A stretch of 64,000 bases of DNA from Rhabditoides inermis (lineage: Eukaryota > Nematoda > Chromadorea > Rhabditida > Rhabditidae), in NCBI GenBank assembly GCA_963966185.1, contig CAWZYM010000089.1, positions 647,501 to 711,500 of the forward strand. The letters run 5' to 3'. Below the pieces are notes generated by a model. That model was given only the letters and a program-made list of their open reading frames with translations, did no database searches and was not told where the DNA came from. Made by a program: the position numbers and the translations under genes. Positions within the stretch are counted from its first letter, which is position 1. Each line of letters begins with the position of its first letter. Shown here one piece after another: positions 42,111 to 54,235 of this stretch.

Positions 42111-42342
42111 CTCTCCGATTCAGTACAATTTGACGATTTCAACACTCTACTACAGCTCCTACAAATTGTCATTGTGCACCTGCACAGGCGTCACATGCGT
42201 GACGCATCCTAATGATATGTAATGTATTGACGACCCACTTCTTGGGCTTGGGCCGATCATCGACGGTGCGCTGGCTAGAGTCCGAGTCGTCGTCGCTGCT
42301 GTCGCTCAACTTCTCGTAGCTGCAAGAGAACGCTGATAGTAC

Positions 42343-42376
<34 letters not shown>

Positions 42377-43529
42377 GGAGAGAGAGAGCCGCATACGTGG
42401 TGAGGCGGTCGAGGAGAAAGTTTTTGTCTCTGCTCAACTTGAGCAGCTTTCGCTGCAGATTTCGCAGCTCCTCCTGATAGCACTCGTTCTCCTAAATAAC
42501 ACAAATCAATCGATAAATTCGATCAATAACATGAATATACACATCCCAGATTCGGTCCTCATTCAACTATTCAAAAATACTTACATATACGAGATACTTG
42601 AACTTCTTCTTGAGCGTACGGTACTGCTCCTTGGGTGTCTGCACTATCACGTCGTCACTGCTGTTTGCTGCGGCTACAATATCACATTCTCTCTCTCTCT
42701 CTCTCTCTCTCTTTCTCCCCTCTCACCTGCCGCCTGGAACACCGCCGCCTGCGCGAGAGTAGCAGCCGTAGGACCTCGAGACGTAGAGGGCTGAACACAA
42801 AACCATATAATCAAATCAAGACAAAAGTTTCTATTTCATAATCAAAGTACAGCGTACATGCTGAATCATAGGCTGCGGCGGTTGAGCCGCCTGGACAAGT
42901 TGCTGTGGCGGCGGCGGTGGCGCATGCGCCTGCCCTCCCCCTCCTCCTCCCCCGGCAATCATTCCATGCTGCGCCACCAGCACACTGCGCACCGGCAGGT
43001 TCGCGTGCGACGGGTGAGACACCATCATCTGCAACACGTCAATATCATGGCTATGCAAATGTCTATCGATTCAAATCAATTCAACATTTATCCGAACTAG
43101 AGAGACCACATGTCTATACCACTGGCATGATTCGCCGTCTTCAAAAACGCACGAAAAGCAACCAATGTCTAAAATGTTTTTAAAAAAGGTGTGAAAGTAA
43201 AATCAAACTCACCGCGCCGCCTCCGGCCACCGACCCTCCGGCGACGACTCGCGTGCTCACTGGCAGCGGCTGATGCTGCTGTGGCTGCTGCGACTGTGGC
43301 TGCTGCGGAGGCATACCGCCCTGTACATGAACTCAATAACGGTGTTTTAACAGTACAGTACAGAGAAAAAAGACTTGATGAGTCTGTGATGGCAACTGAT
43401 CCAAACGTATTGTTATAAACAAGGGTGTTCTCACATAAAAAAAAAAGAAAAAGAGAGAAATAGAGAAACAACTTGCCTTCATCGGTGACGGGCCGGCGTT
43501 GGCGTGGTGCTGCATCTGCAAATGTGTCA

Positions 43530-43561
<32 letters not shown>

Positions 43562-46313
43562 ACAACAAACACTCACCCTCTGCTGTGGATGATACTGTCT
43601 CGCTTGCACCTGCGGCGCCGACTGCTGCTGTACGAATTGTTGTTGTTGTTGCTGCTGTTGCTGTGGCATCGGCGCTGAAAACAAACAATCAATCGATGAA
43701 TCCATCAATAAATTACCGTATCCTTGCGGCGGATGCATCTGCCTCTGCGGCTTGTGCTGCTGCTGCTGAACCTGGATCTGCTGCACGGGAAGAGGAGCCT
43801 GGAAAGTGTAAATTACAAATCTTTCAAAATAACGAAATCCAGCGCACGTACCTGTTGAACATGATGTTGCTGCTGATGTTGTTGTTGTTGCTGATGGTGC
43901 TGTACAGTAACGGGAGATGGCGCGTGCTGCCTTTGTCCTCCTCCATGCCCTCCTACCTGTTGTTGAACTTGCACCTGCTGTATAGCCGGAGACGCCACCG
44001 GAGACGGGGTGTCCAGCGCCTAGAAAACGCATTTCCACTAAATTCGAAGTTTTCGGACACAAGCAAGTGTTGACGGCTCATGTCCTCTTGACTACTCTAC
44101 GCCTTCCTTCATAGGGTTGTTTTCGAGATTCAACAGCTTGTCATTAAAACTTCACACTCACAAATAACTTTGCTAATGGGACTAGATAGCCCTATAATTG
44201 TATTATTGAGATGTATGATTATGATTCGCATTACACCTGCTGTAGTGGAAAGAGAGCGTGGTGAGGATTGTAATTTTTGATGTAAGTCTTTTGTGACAAG
44301 AAAACTCCATATCGCATACATTTACATAGCCCACCTGCTGCAGTGGACTGGGCGCGTGGTGTGGGGGCGGCTGGATCGAGGGCGGCGCCGAGTGCAGCAG
44401 GCCGGAGCCGTTCACCGGCGTCGGAGACGCCGGCACGCCTGTAATGACATCTACTTCTCTCGTCTTCTCTTTTTCCCACAAAATCGAAAATTGCATATAC
44501 AGGGCGCGCGCCATGACCGAAAATATAGGCTTTTCGGAATTCCGAAAAGACCGAAAAGCATCCGAACATTGCGAACCAAAACTCGAAAAACTCGAGACCA
44601 ATTCCCCAACCCGCACTCACTCCGAATCTGTCGCAGCTCGGCGGGGGGTTGCATCCGGGTGTGCACCGGGTAGGCGGCCGGACCGCCGGGGCCACCGCCG
44701 CGTGGCTGCTGCTGCTGCACCTGCAAGATCACACCCATTCATTGAGTATCCCTTTCATACGATATGCATCTTGTGCTCCTGACAAACCGCACGCTGAAAA
44801 GGGAATGACGCCACAGACTACCACATATTATGGACAGTCGAGGAGTGAGTGAGTGAGTGGTACCACGCGTTCTCACCTGTCCCTGTCCGCCGTGCGGTGC
44901 TGGATGCTGTGCGCCGGATTGAACTTGAATCGGCACCGGCTGCGGACGCTGCTGCTGACTCTGCAAGCACATCTCCTTCACACATTTCCAGCATGTCGCA
45001 TATAATAGAAATGCCCAATTGAGAGGCGTATAAAAATATCAAATTGATAGAACGCACCATTTGCATTTGTCGGCGCCTCGCCGCCGCTGCCTGTTGTTGA
45101 TGTATCTGCTGCTGACTGGGCTGCATAGACTGCTGCTGATGCTGTTGCTGTGAATAGCTCTGCTGCATCTGTAATCAATAAATCCATCAATCAATAAAAC
45201 ATGAAAGGAAGAGAAACGAGCACAAGGCATAACTACAAAGATAGATACATATAGTAATTCAAAAGAGGATCTACTTTGATCAATCAATCATTAATCCATC
45301 AATCAATCAATAATACATTGCCAATCAATACCTGCTGCGGTTGCTGGGCGTAGGCGTGTTGGTGTTGGTGAATCTGCTGTTGTTGCTGCTGCGACGTCTG
45401 TAACGTACTCAATATAGAAACATCAAAGTATAACGGCGTAAAAGGACAGATATTCTTCTTCTTTTCCCCGCGGCGTGCGGTCGGGTTCTCATTTTGCCCC
45501 ACCGCCGCCGAATGTTCGGTCATCGACAAGAATCCTTCCCGAGTAACCAGTGAGGCGGCGGGAAGTACCCTCATGTGGAAGCAGCTATGGCGCGAGGAGA
45601 TATCAATTGGCATGGAAGCAAAGGGACCCTCGGAGCTCTACACGTCAAGAATGGTACTCTAATGGTCCAGGAATGATTATCGATCAAGTATCGCTTCCCA
45701 CCACTAACCTCGTCAGCCTACCTGTCTTTCCCCGGCGTTAGCCTATGTATCTAGCATCTTAGGCACTATTGTATGCTTCATATCATTATGATTGTGTTGT
45801 CATATTCAGATATAACGATTCCGGATAAATGATTGATTGATTGATTGATTGAAAAGGACAATAACTGCTCATTGCGGAAAACCGTGTCTTGACTGCGGAA
45901 TAAAATGAAAATGGGAAATGGGAGCGGTCAAGACTCACCATGACATGCTGCTGCTGCATGCCACCCACCCCTCCTCCTCCTCCTCCTCCCACAGGAACGG
46001 GACTGGGAGCGGCCGAGTTGTGATGGCTGGTGACCAGCGGAGACGCCGCCATGCCGCCCACCGGAGACGGGTACGGCGACCTGCAATGTGTCGTCTCCAA
46101 CAAACAAAGGTGTACCATATGCAAATCAAACTCAAAACTTCCACTCAATCAATAAATCAATGAACACACGCACATGTGTTGCTGGGGGCTGACGCCCATA
46201 TGATCGGAGCCGCCTCCGCCGAGAATCTTGCCGGCGGGCGGAAGGGAGATGGGAGGCAGGGAGATGGGCGCGAGCGGGGCCAGGCCCTCGCCCATTGAAG
46301 CCCCGTCCGACAT
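41591..46313 (-). CDS. Gln-rich protein with INO80E-like C-terminal coiled coil
   Basis: Likely a nuclear chromatin-remodelling subunit. The C-terminal part matches INO80 complex subunit [61 protein letters not shown], then basic [15 protein letters not shown]. Upstream are a dozen or so short exons rich in Gln, Pro, Gly and His (for example [26 protein letters not shown]-free [16 protein letters not shown], and [18 protein letters not shown]). Start [20 protein letters not shown] at 46313. The last exon ends [14 protein letters not shown] then TAG (41591-41593). The human protein lacks the long Gln-rich N-terminus, so the fusion or extension is notable. Spacing to the ZHP-like gene (354 bp, same strand) suggests an operon. 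Exact exon set of the Q-rich part is provisional. Confidence 0.8.
41774..41897. repeat. (GA)n tract in INO80E-like intron
   Basis: About 120 bp of GAGAGAGCGAGA repeats abutting the donor of the RTATAPSG exon. Confidence 0.9.
42021..42105. repeat. (TA)n microsatellite
   Basis: About 85 bp of uninterrupted TA within an intron of the INO80E-like gene. Confidence 0.95.
45460..45853 (+). mobile_element. (GATT)n-tailed element, dispersed copy outside the array
   Basis: Reverse complement of the intronic element at 20.2/30.0/39.7 kb, ending in GATAAATGATTGATTGATTG. It lies in an intron of the INO80E-like gene. This proves the element is mobile or dispersed rather than part of the array only. Confidence 0.7.
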
Positions 46314-46666
46314 GCCTTCAAATGGGTATTTTATATAATAAACACATCAGATCAAACTACGCATCAAAACATCTATTAGAAATATTCAAATTTGAATAGA
46401 CGCGCCCGGCGAGGGGATTAGGTATCAGTAGCGCGCGAAAACGCATCGAGGATGAGCAAAGGAGCAACTTCGTACTAATTTTTGAACAATTTTATTTTCA
46501 ACCAACAACCGTAACAAATAACAACAACATGAACAATATTCACAAATCAAAACCACAACATAGTCGACGATTGAGTAATATTCACAGCAATGTACAAAAT
46601 TCACAAGAAATACACATATGGGGATAAAACATATAGCTTACGAGATGAGACTCGTTGACCCTTCCA
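46314..46666. other. Short spacer between INO80E-like and ZHP-like genes
   Basis: AT-rich, with no coding sequence. It includes ZHP-like 3' flank and the start region of the INO80E-like transcript. Confidence 0.6.
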
Positions 46667-47084
46667 TCAGCATCCAAACGTGGAGGTATGGTCATCTCCA
46701 TTCGAGTGAGTGATATCACGAAACGGACGAGCGATCACACGACCCGGCGTCTGCAACACGTTCAATCTGTAGAACACTTCTCCCTCCTCCTCCTCCTCTC
46801 TCTCTCTCTCTCTACTCCGCTATCTCTCTCTCTCTCTCCCTCCCTCTTCCTCTCTCTCTGTCCTCTCCTACCACGAGGTTCCCGGCCGACAGGTTGAGGA
46901 GGGGTGTGAAGGGCGGCGCAGGAGACTGCAGGAAGGTGTTGCCCGCACTACCGGGACTGCAATTCAATCGATTGAAAGAAATCGATCGCCAACCCACCCT
47001 CCAAAGGGTGTACGCTGATTGCGGTCGCGGTCGGCGCTTCGACGCCACATCTCCATGTACGGGTTGCTGGAGAGAGGGGGCAAT

Positions 47085-47147
<63 letters not shown>

Positions 47148-48408
47148 GGGGGGAGGGAGAGGGAGGAAGAGGGAGAGAGGGAGAGAGGGAGAAAGGGAGA
47201 GAGGGAGAAAGGGAGAGAAGGATAGAGGGAGAGAGGAGGAAAGGGAGAGAGGAGGGGAGGAGAGGGAGGAAGGGAGGAAGGGAGAGATAGAGAGAACGCA
47301 CCTGTCCTTCCTGCCGCTCTCTTGCAGACCGATCATTTTGGGCGTATTGAACTGGGAGGAAACCAGGCTGCTCATTGTCAGAGAAGGAGACTTCAGAAAC
47401 ACTGAAACTTTGAGCGTATTTTAATTTCAGTATACAAAATAGCAGACCCTTCCTGGAGTGGGAGTCTGTTTTCTTCGGAAGAAGATTGAATGGCTGGGTA
47501 GACAGACCCTGAGAAGCCATGAACAGATTAGCACCCTGCGAAGCGCAGAATCTGGAACGATATGGCAACTAGACATAGACACATGGAATATTAGGGGAAC
47601 TACTCTGATCAACAAGATTGTGAGTTGTATTAAAGACATACCTTTGGGAAGGACTTGGGGGAGCATTGGCATCCTGACCGAGTTGCATCTGGTCCAACTG
47701 ATGCTGGAGACTCTTGCACTTCTCACTCTAAAAACGGCATCCTTCTACCTATTCCTCTTTCGAACTCTCCATACCTCTTCCATGAGTTTCTGCTTGGTGA
47801 TGTGCAACTCCTCATTGTTCGCAGCAAGATTCCTGACCACATCATCTTCATCATCTAGGAAGTCCTTCGGTGAACTCACGCCTGCAGGTTCTTCTTGATC
47901 TTCTGCTCAGTGGTGCAGAACTCGACCATCTTCTGCTTTTGTGCCGTCTGAAATAATTGAATAACAAATTCTCAATAAACATCATCCTTACCTGTTTGTC
48001 GGCGAGTTTGGACAACATCCGGGCCTGTTCCTGGAGGAATTTTTGGCGCATCTCCAAAGCCTTGGCTTTATCGGACAGAATCTTCTCCGGCTTCCTAGAA
48101 ACACAAATACATTTTAACACTTCTAAAAGATTGAACATTGAACACGTACATGAATAGTCGCTTGTACTTGTCGGGCATAGCGTCGTTGATTTGCAGAAAC
48201 TGGCAGGCGGCGTTGTTGCAGCGCGCATTCTTGCACACATTGTTCTCACCTAAACAACCATACTGGTAATAGCATGAGAGTAGTGGATTGAGTGACCTTT
48301 CTGTTTGCAATTCCCGCAGATGACATGGCGACAGTTGGTGAGGTAGACCTTCATTCCCTGCTTCGGAAGAACGAAGCAAGACTGACACCGCACCAGCGAA
48401 ATATCCAT
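46667..48408 (-). CDS. ZHP-like RING protein (meiotic SUMO/ubiquitin E3 family)
   Basis: The N-terminal RING is read as MDISLVRCQSCFVLPKQGMK, then VYLTNCRHVICGNCKQK and NVCKNARCNNAACQFLQIND, giving C-x2-C...C-x-H-x2-C-x2-C...C ligands as in ZHP-3/RNF212 proteins, which mark crossover sites at the synaptonemal complex. A coiled coil follows (KAKALEMRQKFLQEQARMLS). The tail is Ser/Pro-rich with short basic motifs: NTPKMIGLQESGRKDR, NPYMEMWRR, SPGSAGNTFLQSPAPPFTPL, and the end TPGRVIARPFRDITHSNG (TGA at 46667-46669). An acceptor (tttggttcag) lies seven bases before the ATG. ZHP-type assignment rests on domain order and tail style; another RING family is possible. Confidence 0.7.
47083..47301. 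repeat. (GA)n/(GGA)n tract, about 220 bp, in ZHP-like intron
   Basis: One of the longest purine tracts of the window, with GAGA then GGGAGAGA and GGGAGGAA subrepeats; fills nearly the whole intron. Confidence 0.9.
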
Positions 48409-48669
48409 CACACCACTGAACCAAACATGAAATAGGATAGAAGAAGAAAACGCAACAATAAACGTAATCGAGCAACAACAACAACAAAAACAAAATTTCA
48501 ACAGGTCCTGGAAAATTTTCAACAATGAAATCATCGTGAGAATTGCACGACATCGTGCATTAAAACACTACTCCTATGACGTCACTTTTGAGGTAGGTAA
48601 TAAAATTACAACATAAGTACGAGTAATCAGTTTATTCCAGTATCATATCACAATCACATCGTTCTAGTC

Positions 48670-49758
48670 CTAGCACTGAGTCTCTGTCTTCTCTTTCTTC
48701 TCAATTTCCAGGTCGATTCCCCTCGAAAATCGCACAAGACGCACTTCCATGGGAGTGGAACGACGCAGCACAACGTCCTAAACAACACTTAGTTACTGTA
48801 TCTACCGTAACCTACATGTGACACACAGTAACAACAGTAACACCACATAACAACACAAACAACAACAACACAACTACCTCCTTCCCTCGCAACTTACCTT
48901 GGCACGGTACAGGATAGGAGCAGTCACAGAAACGCGAACAGCCTCCGAAGGGGCGGGGAATATGTGGGCGGGGCCAGTGGGTTCCGGGTAGATCTCCTCG
49001 ACAATATCACCCACTCCATAAATGAGGGCGAACTCTAGCAGACCAATAATCATCAGACAGGTCACATCAAAGTCGAATGACGGCCTGGAATACGGTAAAT
49101 AGGGATTACTGTATCTACCGTAACCTACATGTGACGGGAAATCTTATGAGCGATTGACGTCATACGCTTCCTCTGCTTCGTGAGCTGCTCGCGGCCAGTG
49201 AGACGACGCTTCGACCACTCTGGAATACGGTAGCTGCAGAGAGTACTGTATTCTACAGTACTCACTGCCATGTTTACGGACGAGAGGAAAAGAGACGTTC
49301 AGGGTAGGCACAGGGAGAGCAGCAGTCTCCACAGTGGAATTGAAGATGGTGGGACAAACAGGGACAGACACACGCACGAACGACACACCAGACACTGCAA
49401 TCAATCGATAATCAATCGAGACTTCAAACGATATCCTCACTCTTTGTCACAGGGACAATGAGCGGCGACGGCGCTTTGATCATAAGAGCCCAGTAGTTGG
49501 TCGGTCCTGAGTTAATCGATATTAGCCGGTATCGATCGATAGCTTCCTCACTCTTGGTGGAGACGATGCGAGGATAGGAAAAGGTGAGAATCTCGCCGAT
49601 GACGTCACTGGGGATAGTGGAGAGAGCAGTGGTCTTGGAAGGAATGAGAGCAGTGGAGGAGAAAGCGACGGCAAAGAGAGCCGAGAGAGTGACTGAAAGA
49701 GGGAGGATTAGAGAGGGAAGGAGGAAGGGAGGTAGGATGACGGACCGAGAGTGTTCAT
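48670..49758 (-). CDS. Unknown secreted or membrane protein
   Basis: Exons by eye join in phase: start MNTL joined to VTLSALFAVAFSSTALIPSK (signal peptide), then PSDVIGEILTFSYPRIVSTK, PTNYWALMIKAPSPLIVPVT, SGVSFVRVSVPVCPTIFNST, VPTLNVSFPLVRKHG, FDVTCLMIIGLLEFALIYGV, PEPTGPAHIFPAPSEAVRVS, APILYRAKDVVLRRSTPMEV, and a charged end IDLEIEKKEKTETQC. It is beta-strand-like, with possible N-glycosylation sites. I do not recognise the family. The 3' end lies 262 bp upstream of the ZHP-like start on the same strand. The first intron has an unusual gtccgt donor, so the N-terminus is provisional. Confidence 0.5.
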
Positions 49759-50042
49759 GTCGAGTAGTTGTTGGGTGGACCGAATGAGTCGTGGCCCTTT
49801 TGGCTATCCGCTCGCTGTGAAGGCAGAAGCCAAGACTGACTGGAGGAAAGGACGCCCGAGGACACAGCGACACATACCAGACATGCTAATCTCACAACGT
49901 GACACTCAGGCCACACGCATATGCACGGCTCATCAGGGAATTAGAATTGCAAATATAAGCTGAAGAAAGAGTGATGAATTGTTTATTGCAATAAATAGGA
50001 ATCATGTAGTTATTGGTTAGATGGGTAGATCAGTGGATTGAT

Positions 50043-50170
50043 CTACTTTCCTCCGCATCCACAGGCGGGAGGGGGCGGAGGAGGGCAAGGAGGAGGGGGA
50101 GGGGCACCGCTGCAAGGGAATCTCTCTCTCTCTCCCTCTCTCCCTCTCTCCCACTTCTCTCTCTCTCTCT

Positions 50171-50215
<45 letters not shown>

Positions 50216-50310
50216 CATCCGCATCCTCCGGCCGGGGGAGGGGGCTTCAGGAAGTCGAGGCATGCATTGGCGACGGCGACAGAAGCGATGAGGACAGTGA
50301 AGGCGCGCAT
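50043..50310 (-). CDS. Small secreted Pro/Gly/Cys-rich peptide
   Basis: Two exons split by a (CT)n/(GA)n intron. Exon 1 encodes a signal peptide MRAFTVLIASVAVANA, then CLDFLKPPPPAGGCG; exon 2 encodes [20 protein letters not shown] and ends GK with TAG at 50043-50045. TATAAAG lies about 60 bp upstream on the minus strand (50369-50375). Cuticle-like or antimicrobial roles are common for such nematode peptides, but no function can be assigned. Confidence 0.6.
50123..50213. repeat. (CT)n tract forming the intron of the Pro-rich peptide gene
   Basis: Pyrimidine repeats on the plus strand fill the whole intron between the two exons. Confidence 0.85.
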
Positions 50311-50519
50311 TGTAGGATGGGAGAGGAGTCGAGTGGATCATATGAGTGGATCAGAGTCCCGCACCGCCTTTATACCACCCACCGCGCTACCTTTTTACCG
50401 TATCATCTCAATTAGCGCACTCATTCTCTCTCTCTCCCTTTCCTCTCTCTCTCTCCCAGCTATTCGACAAACTCTATCGAGTTTGAAATCAGGTATCGGA
50501 TGAGGACGCAAGGAGTACA

Positions 50520-51345
50520 AAAAAAAGAGAAGACTAAAGACCAAAACACAGGCTTGGGTTGATCAAATACACGCAAGAAGTCACATCAAACCTGTTCAAA
50601 TCGGTGAGGATCAGCCCGAATTACGTGTTAGTCGAGCAGATATCGTAACTTTTTTCATTATTCATTAGAGGTTGAACTCAAATTCAGAACAGTCTCTGAA
50701 CGACGCCCATCCTCACAAAGCTACATCCAAATGCATCAGAGAGTTTTGAAACATTGTCGACGGGCCCCGCTTTTCGATCACGAAATCAACATTTTTCTAT
50801 TTGAAAACAACATTTTGACGGTACATGTTTATTTGGTAATTATAAAATACAATAAAATCATAACACAGGAATCAAAATCACAGTTCAGCTGCTCTTGACC
50901 GCTCGAAGCAGGATTGTAGCGGTCGAATCGAGAGTGAAATCAGATCAAAGAGAGGAGAAGGAGAGAAAAAAAAGAGAAGAAAAGAAAAACACAGGAATTT
51001 GATCAAATACACAGAATCAAAAATTTCATTCAAAGGTGAGGATGAACAAATGTGTTGTGTGATTTAATTTTCTATAATAACTTAAACCAAATTCAAATTG
51101 AGTCTTAATGTTTATACTACAACTATGAAATGCACATTAGAGTTTTGTAATATTTGAGGGATCCCGCTTTTATACAAACGCAACACTATTTAAAACACAT
51201 TTTAACGGTACATGTTTATTTGGTAATTATAAAATACAATAAAATCATAACACAGGAATCAAAATCACAGTTCAGCTGCTCTTGAAGACCGCTGCGAAGC
51301 AAGGATTGTAGCGGTCTGAATGCGAGAAAGTGAGAGAGTCAGATT

Positions 51346-51400
<55 letters not shown>

Positions 51401-51720
51401 AGAGACTGACAGAGAGAATTTCAAGAATATCAAGAATATCACAGAATATCGAAAAATTTCATTCCATAAGGTGCAGGATTGAACAAATGTTGTTGTTGTG
51501 ATTTAATCTTGTCTGAATAATAACTAATAAACCAAACTAATGACAAATTGAGTGTTCATTAATGTTTATTTACATACAACTGTTATGTGAATATTTAGTC
51601 ACTAATTATGAGTTTAATGTAATATTTTGAGGGATCCAAATGATCGAAACTTTTATACAAACGCGAACACTATAATCTACAAACACAGGTTATGTTTAAC
51701 TATCTCACTCTACGCTTTGT
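50520..51720. repeat. Diverged satellite of about 390-470-bp units
   Basis: Three diverged tandem units are recognisable. Markers such as GGGATCCCGCTTTT-type (about 50763, 51160, 51632), AACGGTACATGTTTATTTGG (about 50820, 51206) and TTCAGCTGCTCTTGA (about 50883, 51270) recur about 390 bp apart; the third unit is stretched by a (GA)n tract at 51354-51395. No coding sequence. Confidence 0.75.
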
Positions 51721-51910
51721 TATATCATACCGCTAAGTGCATTTAAAGTTAAAAAAGTTAGTTCACCGTGCCGTACTCGCGGTTTCGCGCCAAAATCTGG
51801 TTCCGGGCGCGCTAATATTTTGGGGCCGGTCTTTCGCCGGAGTTCTTCTTTAAAACGAAAAGGTGGGGGTGAGCTGTGGGTTGGTGAGTGTTATAAGTTA
51901 TAAGAGAGGA

Positions 51911-54003
51911 TTAGATGCGGCTGAGAGGCTTGAAACTGGCGAGAATCGCCTTCCTGTCCCTCGAAGTAGCACGCGTGGCGAGCGACTGGAATAGACAAAA
52001 ACAAAATGTGCTCGGTTTCAATGACAACTTGTCTCACCTCATACTGCTCCTTGTCATGTAGCTTCGAAGAGTTGATCCAGTCGAGATCGAGCTGGAAGCA
52101 CACAATGAGAACCAATGTCAGAAGTCTGTGACGTCATCTGATCCAAATTCATTGCATTCATCGATGGACCCCTTGTAAGCAGCTAGCGACCTGTACTCGA
52201 GAGCCTTAGGTCAGTCCCCTTATTGGCTAGGTCGACGGTTGTATAACTTGAATCTGCTGATAAACAAACTTTTTTAATGTGCAATACTCACAATGAGATC
52301 GCAGTCTGCTCCCATCATGATGTGCAACATTGCCGTGTAGTCAAGAGCATCAGTCCGTTTCAAGTCATACATATGCCTGAATCAATCTTACTTCAAACTA
52401 AAAAAACTAATCAACTTTATGATGTGAAGCATGGCGGATGGAAGACCATTTTCAGCAGTGACTTCATATCTGGAATAAAGATACAAATCACGACAATGAT
52501 ACGAGATAACCGACAATTCCCTTTCAGAAGACTGCACTTTTCCTGAAGAACCCTGTCATAATCCATGTTTCCTTTCCACGGCAGCTTTTGGAACATCTTG
52601 ATTTCCATTAGAACATCATTAATAAAACATACTATGCCTTTTGATGTACCTCAATGCTCATGTAGAGCCAGGATTCGAGGTCGTCGCAAGGTCGCTGCCG
52701 TCTCATTTCGTGGGCAGCGCGCGAAGCATATCTCAACCGGGCATGTCAATGATACACACGTCATCTTTCAGTGAGCGCACCGCAGAGATCCAATGACCCG
52801 TTTTCCTTTCCCTTGCGAACATTGACCTTCCCTTTGACATCAACGCTCCGCCAGGCCATTCCAAAGTCGAGAATGAACACCGCTTCACGGCCCGGCCGTA
52901 GTATCACTCATTTGTTCACTGACCGGTGAACTCAGACGCACGCTGCGCATCAGTTCCGCGTCGCGGATGGCTCAAACAATATAGCAAAACTTGTGGCAGC
53001 GAACGGAATCGAACCTGCGATAAACAGATCACTGGCCGCGCTCGCTAGCCACTAGACCATGAGACCATGATCGCAGTCTCTCAGAAATTGACAATGATGA
53101 TGAACTTATTTTTCTTTAACATGGGAGGCGCGTTGCGTGTGCGTCGCGTGCGTCTACTGTCACGCAAATCAGTGAACGCGCGCCGGGCCGTGCGCTTTCT
53201 CATTCTGCTTTCCACCGACAGCAAAGTTTCGGGTTTGATATCCCTGCAAATAGTGTATTCTGAAAGCGATGTCACACCTGTGAACGAATCCACAACGGTG
53301 CAGCTGATGGATTGCGTTGAATGTTTGGATGGAGAGATACATCGCAGAGAACGAGCTGGAACATGGATTGCTGGAGTCCCCAAAAAGTTCAAACAAATTT
53401 CAAAATATTTTGAAAATTCTCGGAAAATGCGTTGTGTGTTGTGCACCTTGTACTCAACTCACTTCAGTTTCCTCGACACATGCTGTTTAACTGTAGTGAG
53501 CGATTTTCCCACCAGATTCATAACCATGAAAACAAAGTTTGGCGTATGACCTGAAATATTATATATGATTAGTTCAAAATATCCTGTCATCCTTTGCTCT
53601 TTAAAAAGTTCTAAAAAGACCGTTGATAAAGATTAGAGTGCAGACAACGATTGTATGTCTATGCCCTGCCACTATGGTACCTTTGTCGACGATCCGAACA
53701 ATTTGATTTCGATTTTCGAGAGCGTTAGCCGAGACATCCATGAGTACCAGGATTTCAGTCTAAAATCAATCTCTTAATTGAAATGTGTTTGAAAAAACTA
53801 CGATGAGCGATGCGGAAGCTCCACATTTCTCTGTCTTAATTGCGTATTTTTCCTTGATTTGTTTAACTGTCGATTTTTCATTTTCCTTCGATCCTTCTTT
53901 CTCTTTGATTGCTTCATAGACTTCTCCGTAGGTGCCTGCTCCCAGCAGCTTTCCGAGAAGATAGTCATCATCGCAACCCTTCAGATACGTTCCAGTCAGT
54001 TTC
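51911..54003 (-). CDS. CK1/TTBK-like nematode protein kinase
   Basis: Cytosolic Ser/Thr kinase of the expanded nematode casein-kinase-1 group. Motifs in order: DDDYLLGKLLGAGTYGEVYE (Gly loop), EKYAIKTEKCGAS (VAIK lysine), TPNFVFMVMNLVGKSLTTVK (CK1 hinge), AIHQLHRCGFVHR joined to DIKPETLLS (HRD loop, split by a phase-1 intron), AVFILDFGMAWRSVDVKGKV (DFG), LRYASRAAHEMRRQRPCDDL, ESWLYMSIE, MFQKLPWKGNMDYDRVL, and the tail QLDLDWINSSKLHDKEQYE ending SFKPLSRI (TAA 51911-51913). All catalytic residues are present. The DIKP is followed by ETLL instead of the usual GNFAIG. Start not fixed. Introns host a SINE copy (52118-52278) and a tRNA-like element (52985-53062). Confidence 0.75.
52118..52278 (+). 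mobile_element. 5'-truncated copy of the tRNA-derived SINE-like repeat
   Basis: Matches the minus strand of the 309-bp units at 24.0/33.8 kb from GTCAGAAGTCTGTGACGTCA to GCTGATAAACAAACTTTT, with scattered changes. The tRNA-like head is missing. Confidence 0.75.
52985..53062 (-). mobile_element. tRNA-like sequence (SINE head or tRNA relic)
   Basis: Minus strand: TGGTCTAGTGGCTAGCGAGC is A-box-like, and GCAGGTTCGATTCCG is a strong B-box match about 40 bp later. Acceptor and T stems pair poorly, so a functional tRNA is unlikely. Confidence 0.5.
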
Positions 54004-54235
54004 TAAATGCCAGTATCCGTACTTTGTATTCTACATAATGAACACACTCTCTCCTTCTCTGATATTGCTTCCTTTTTCATTTCGCCCATATTCAGTATAG
54101 CAATGTTGAAATCCACGTATTTCATCGCCGTTTCTAGCCGTCTTTCTCGAAGCCCATGATAGTCATCCGAAACACGAGCTGCTTCATTTTCTCGACAAAC
54201 GAAGCCTTGCGATTTTCGAAGCTTCACCATATGTG

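Noticed and set aside
43169..44062. 297-residue minus-strand open frame
   Set aside because: It joins Gln-rich exons and introns of the INO80E-like gene; the exon edges with splice signals are clearer than the continuous frame.
52985..53062. Functional tRNA gene
   Set aside because: A and B boxes are good but acceptor and T-arm pairing fails.
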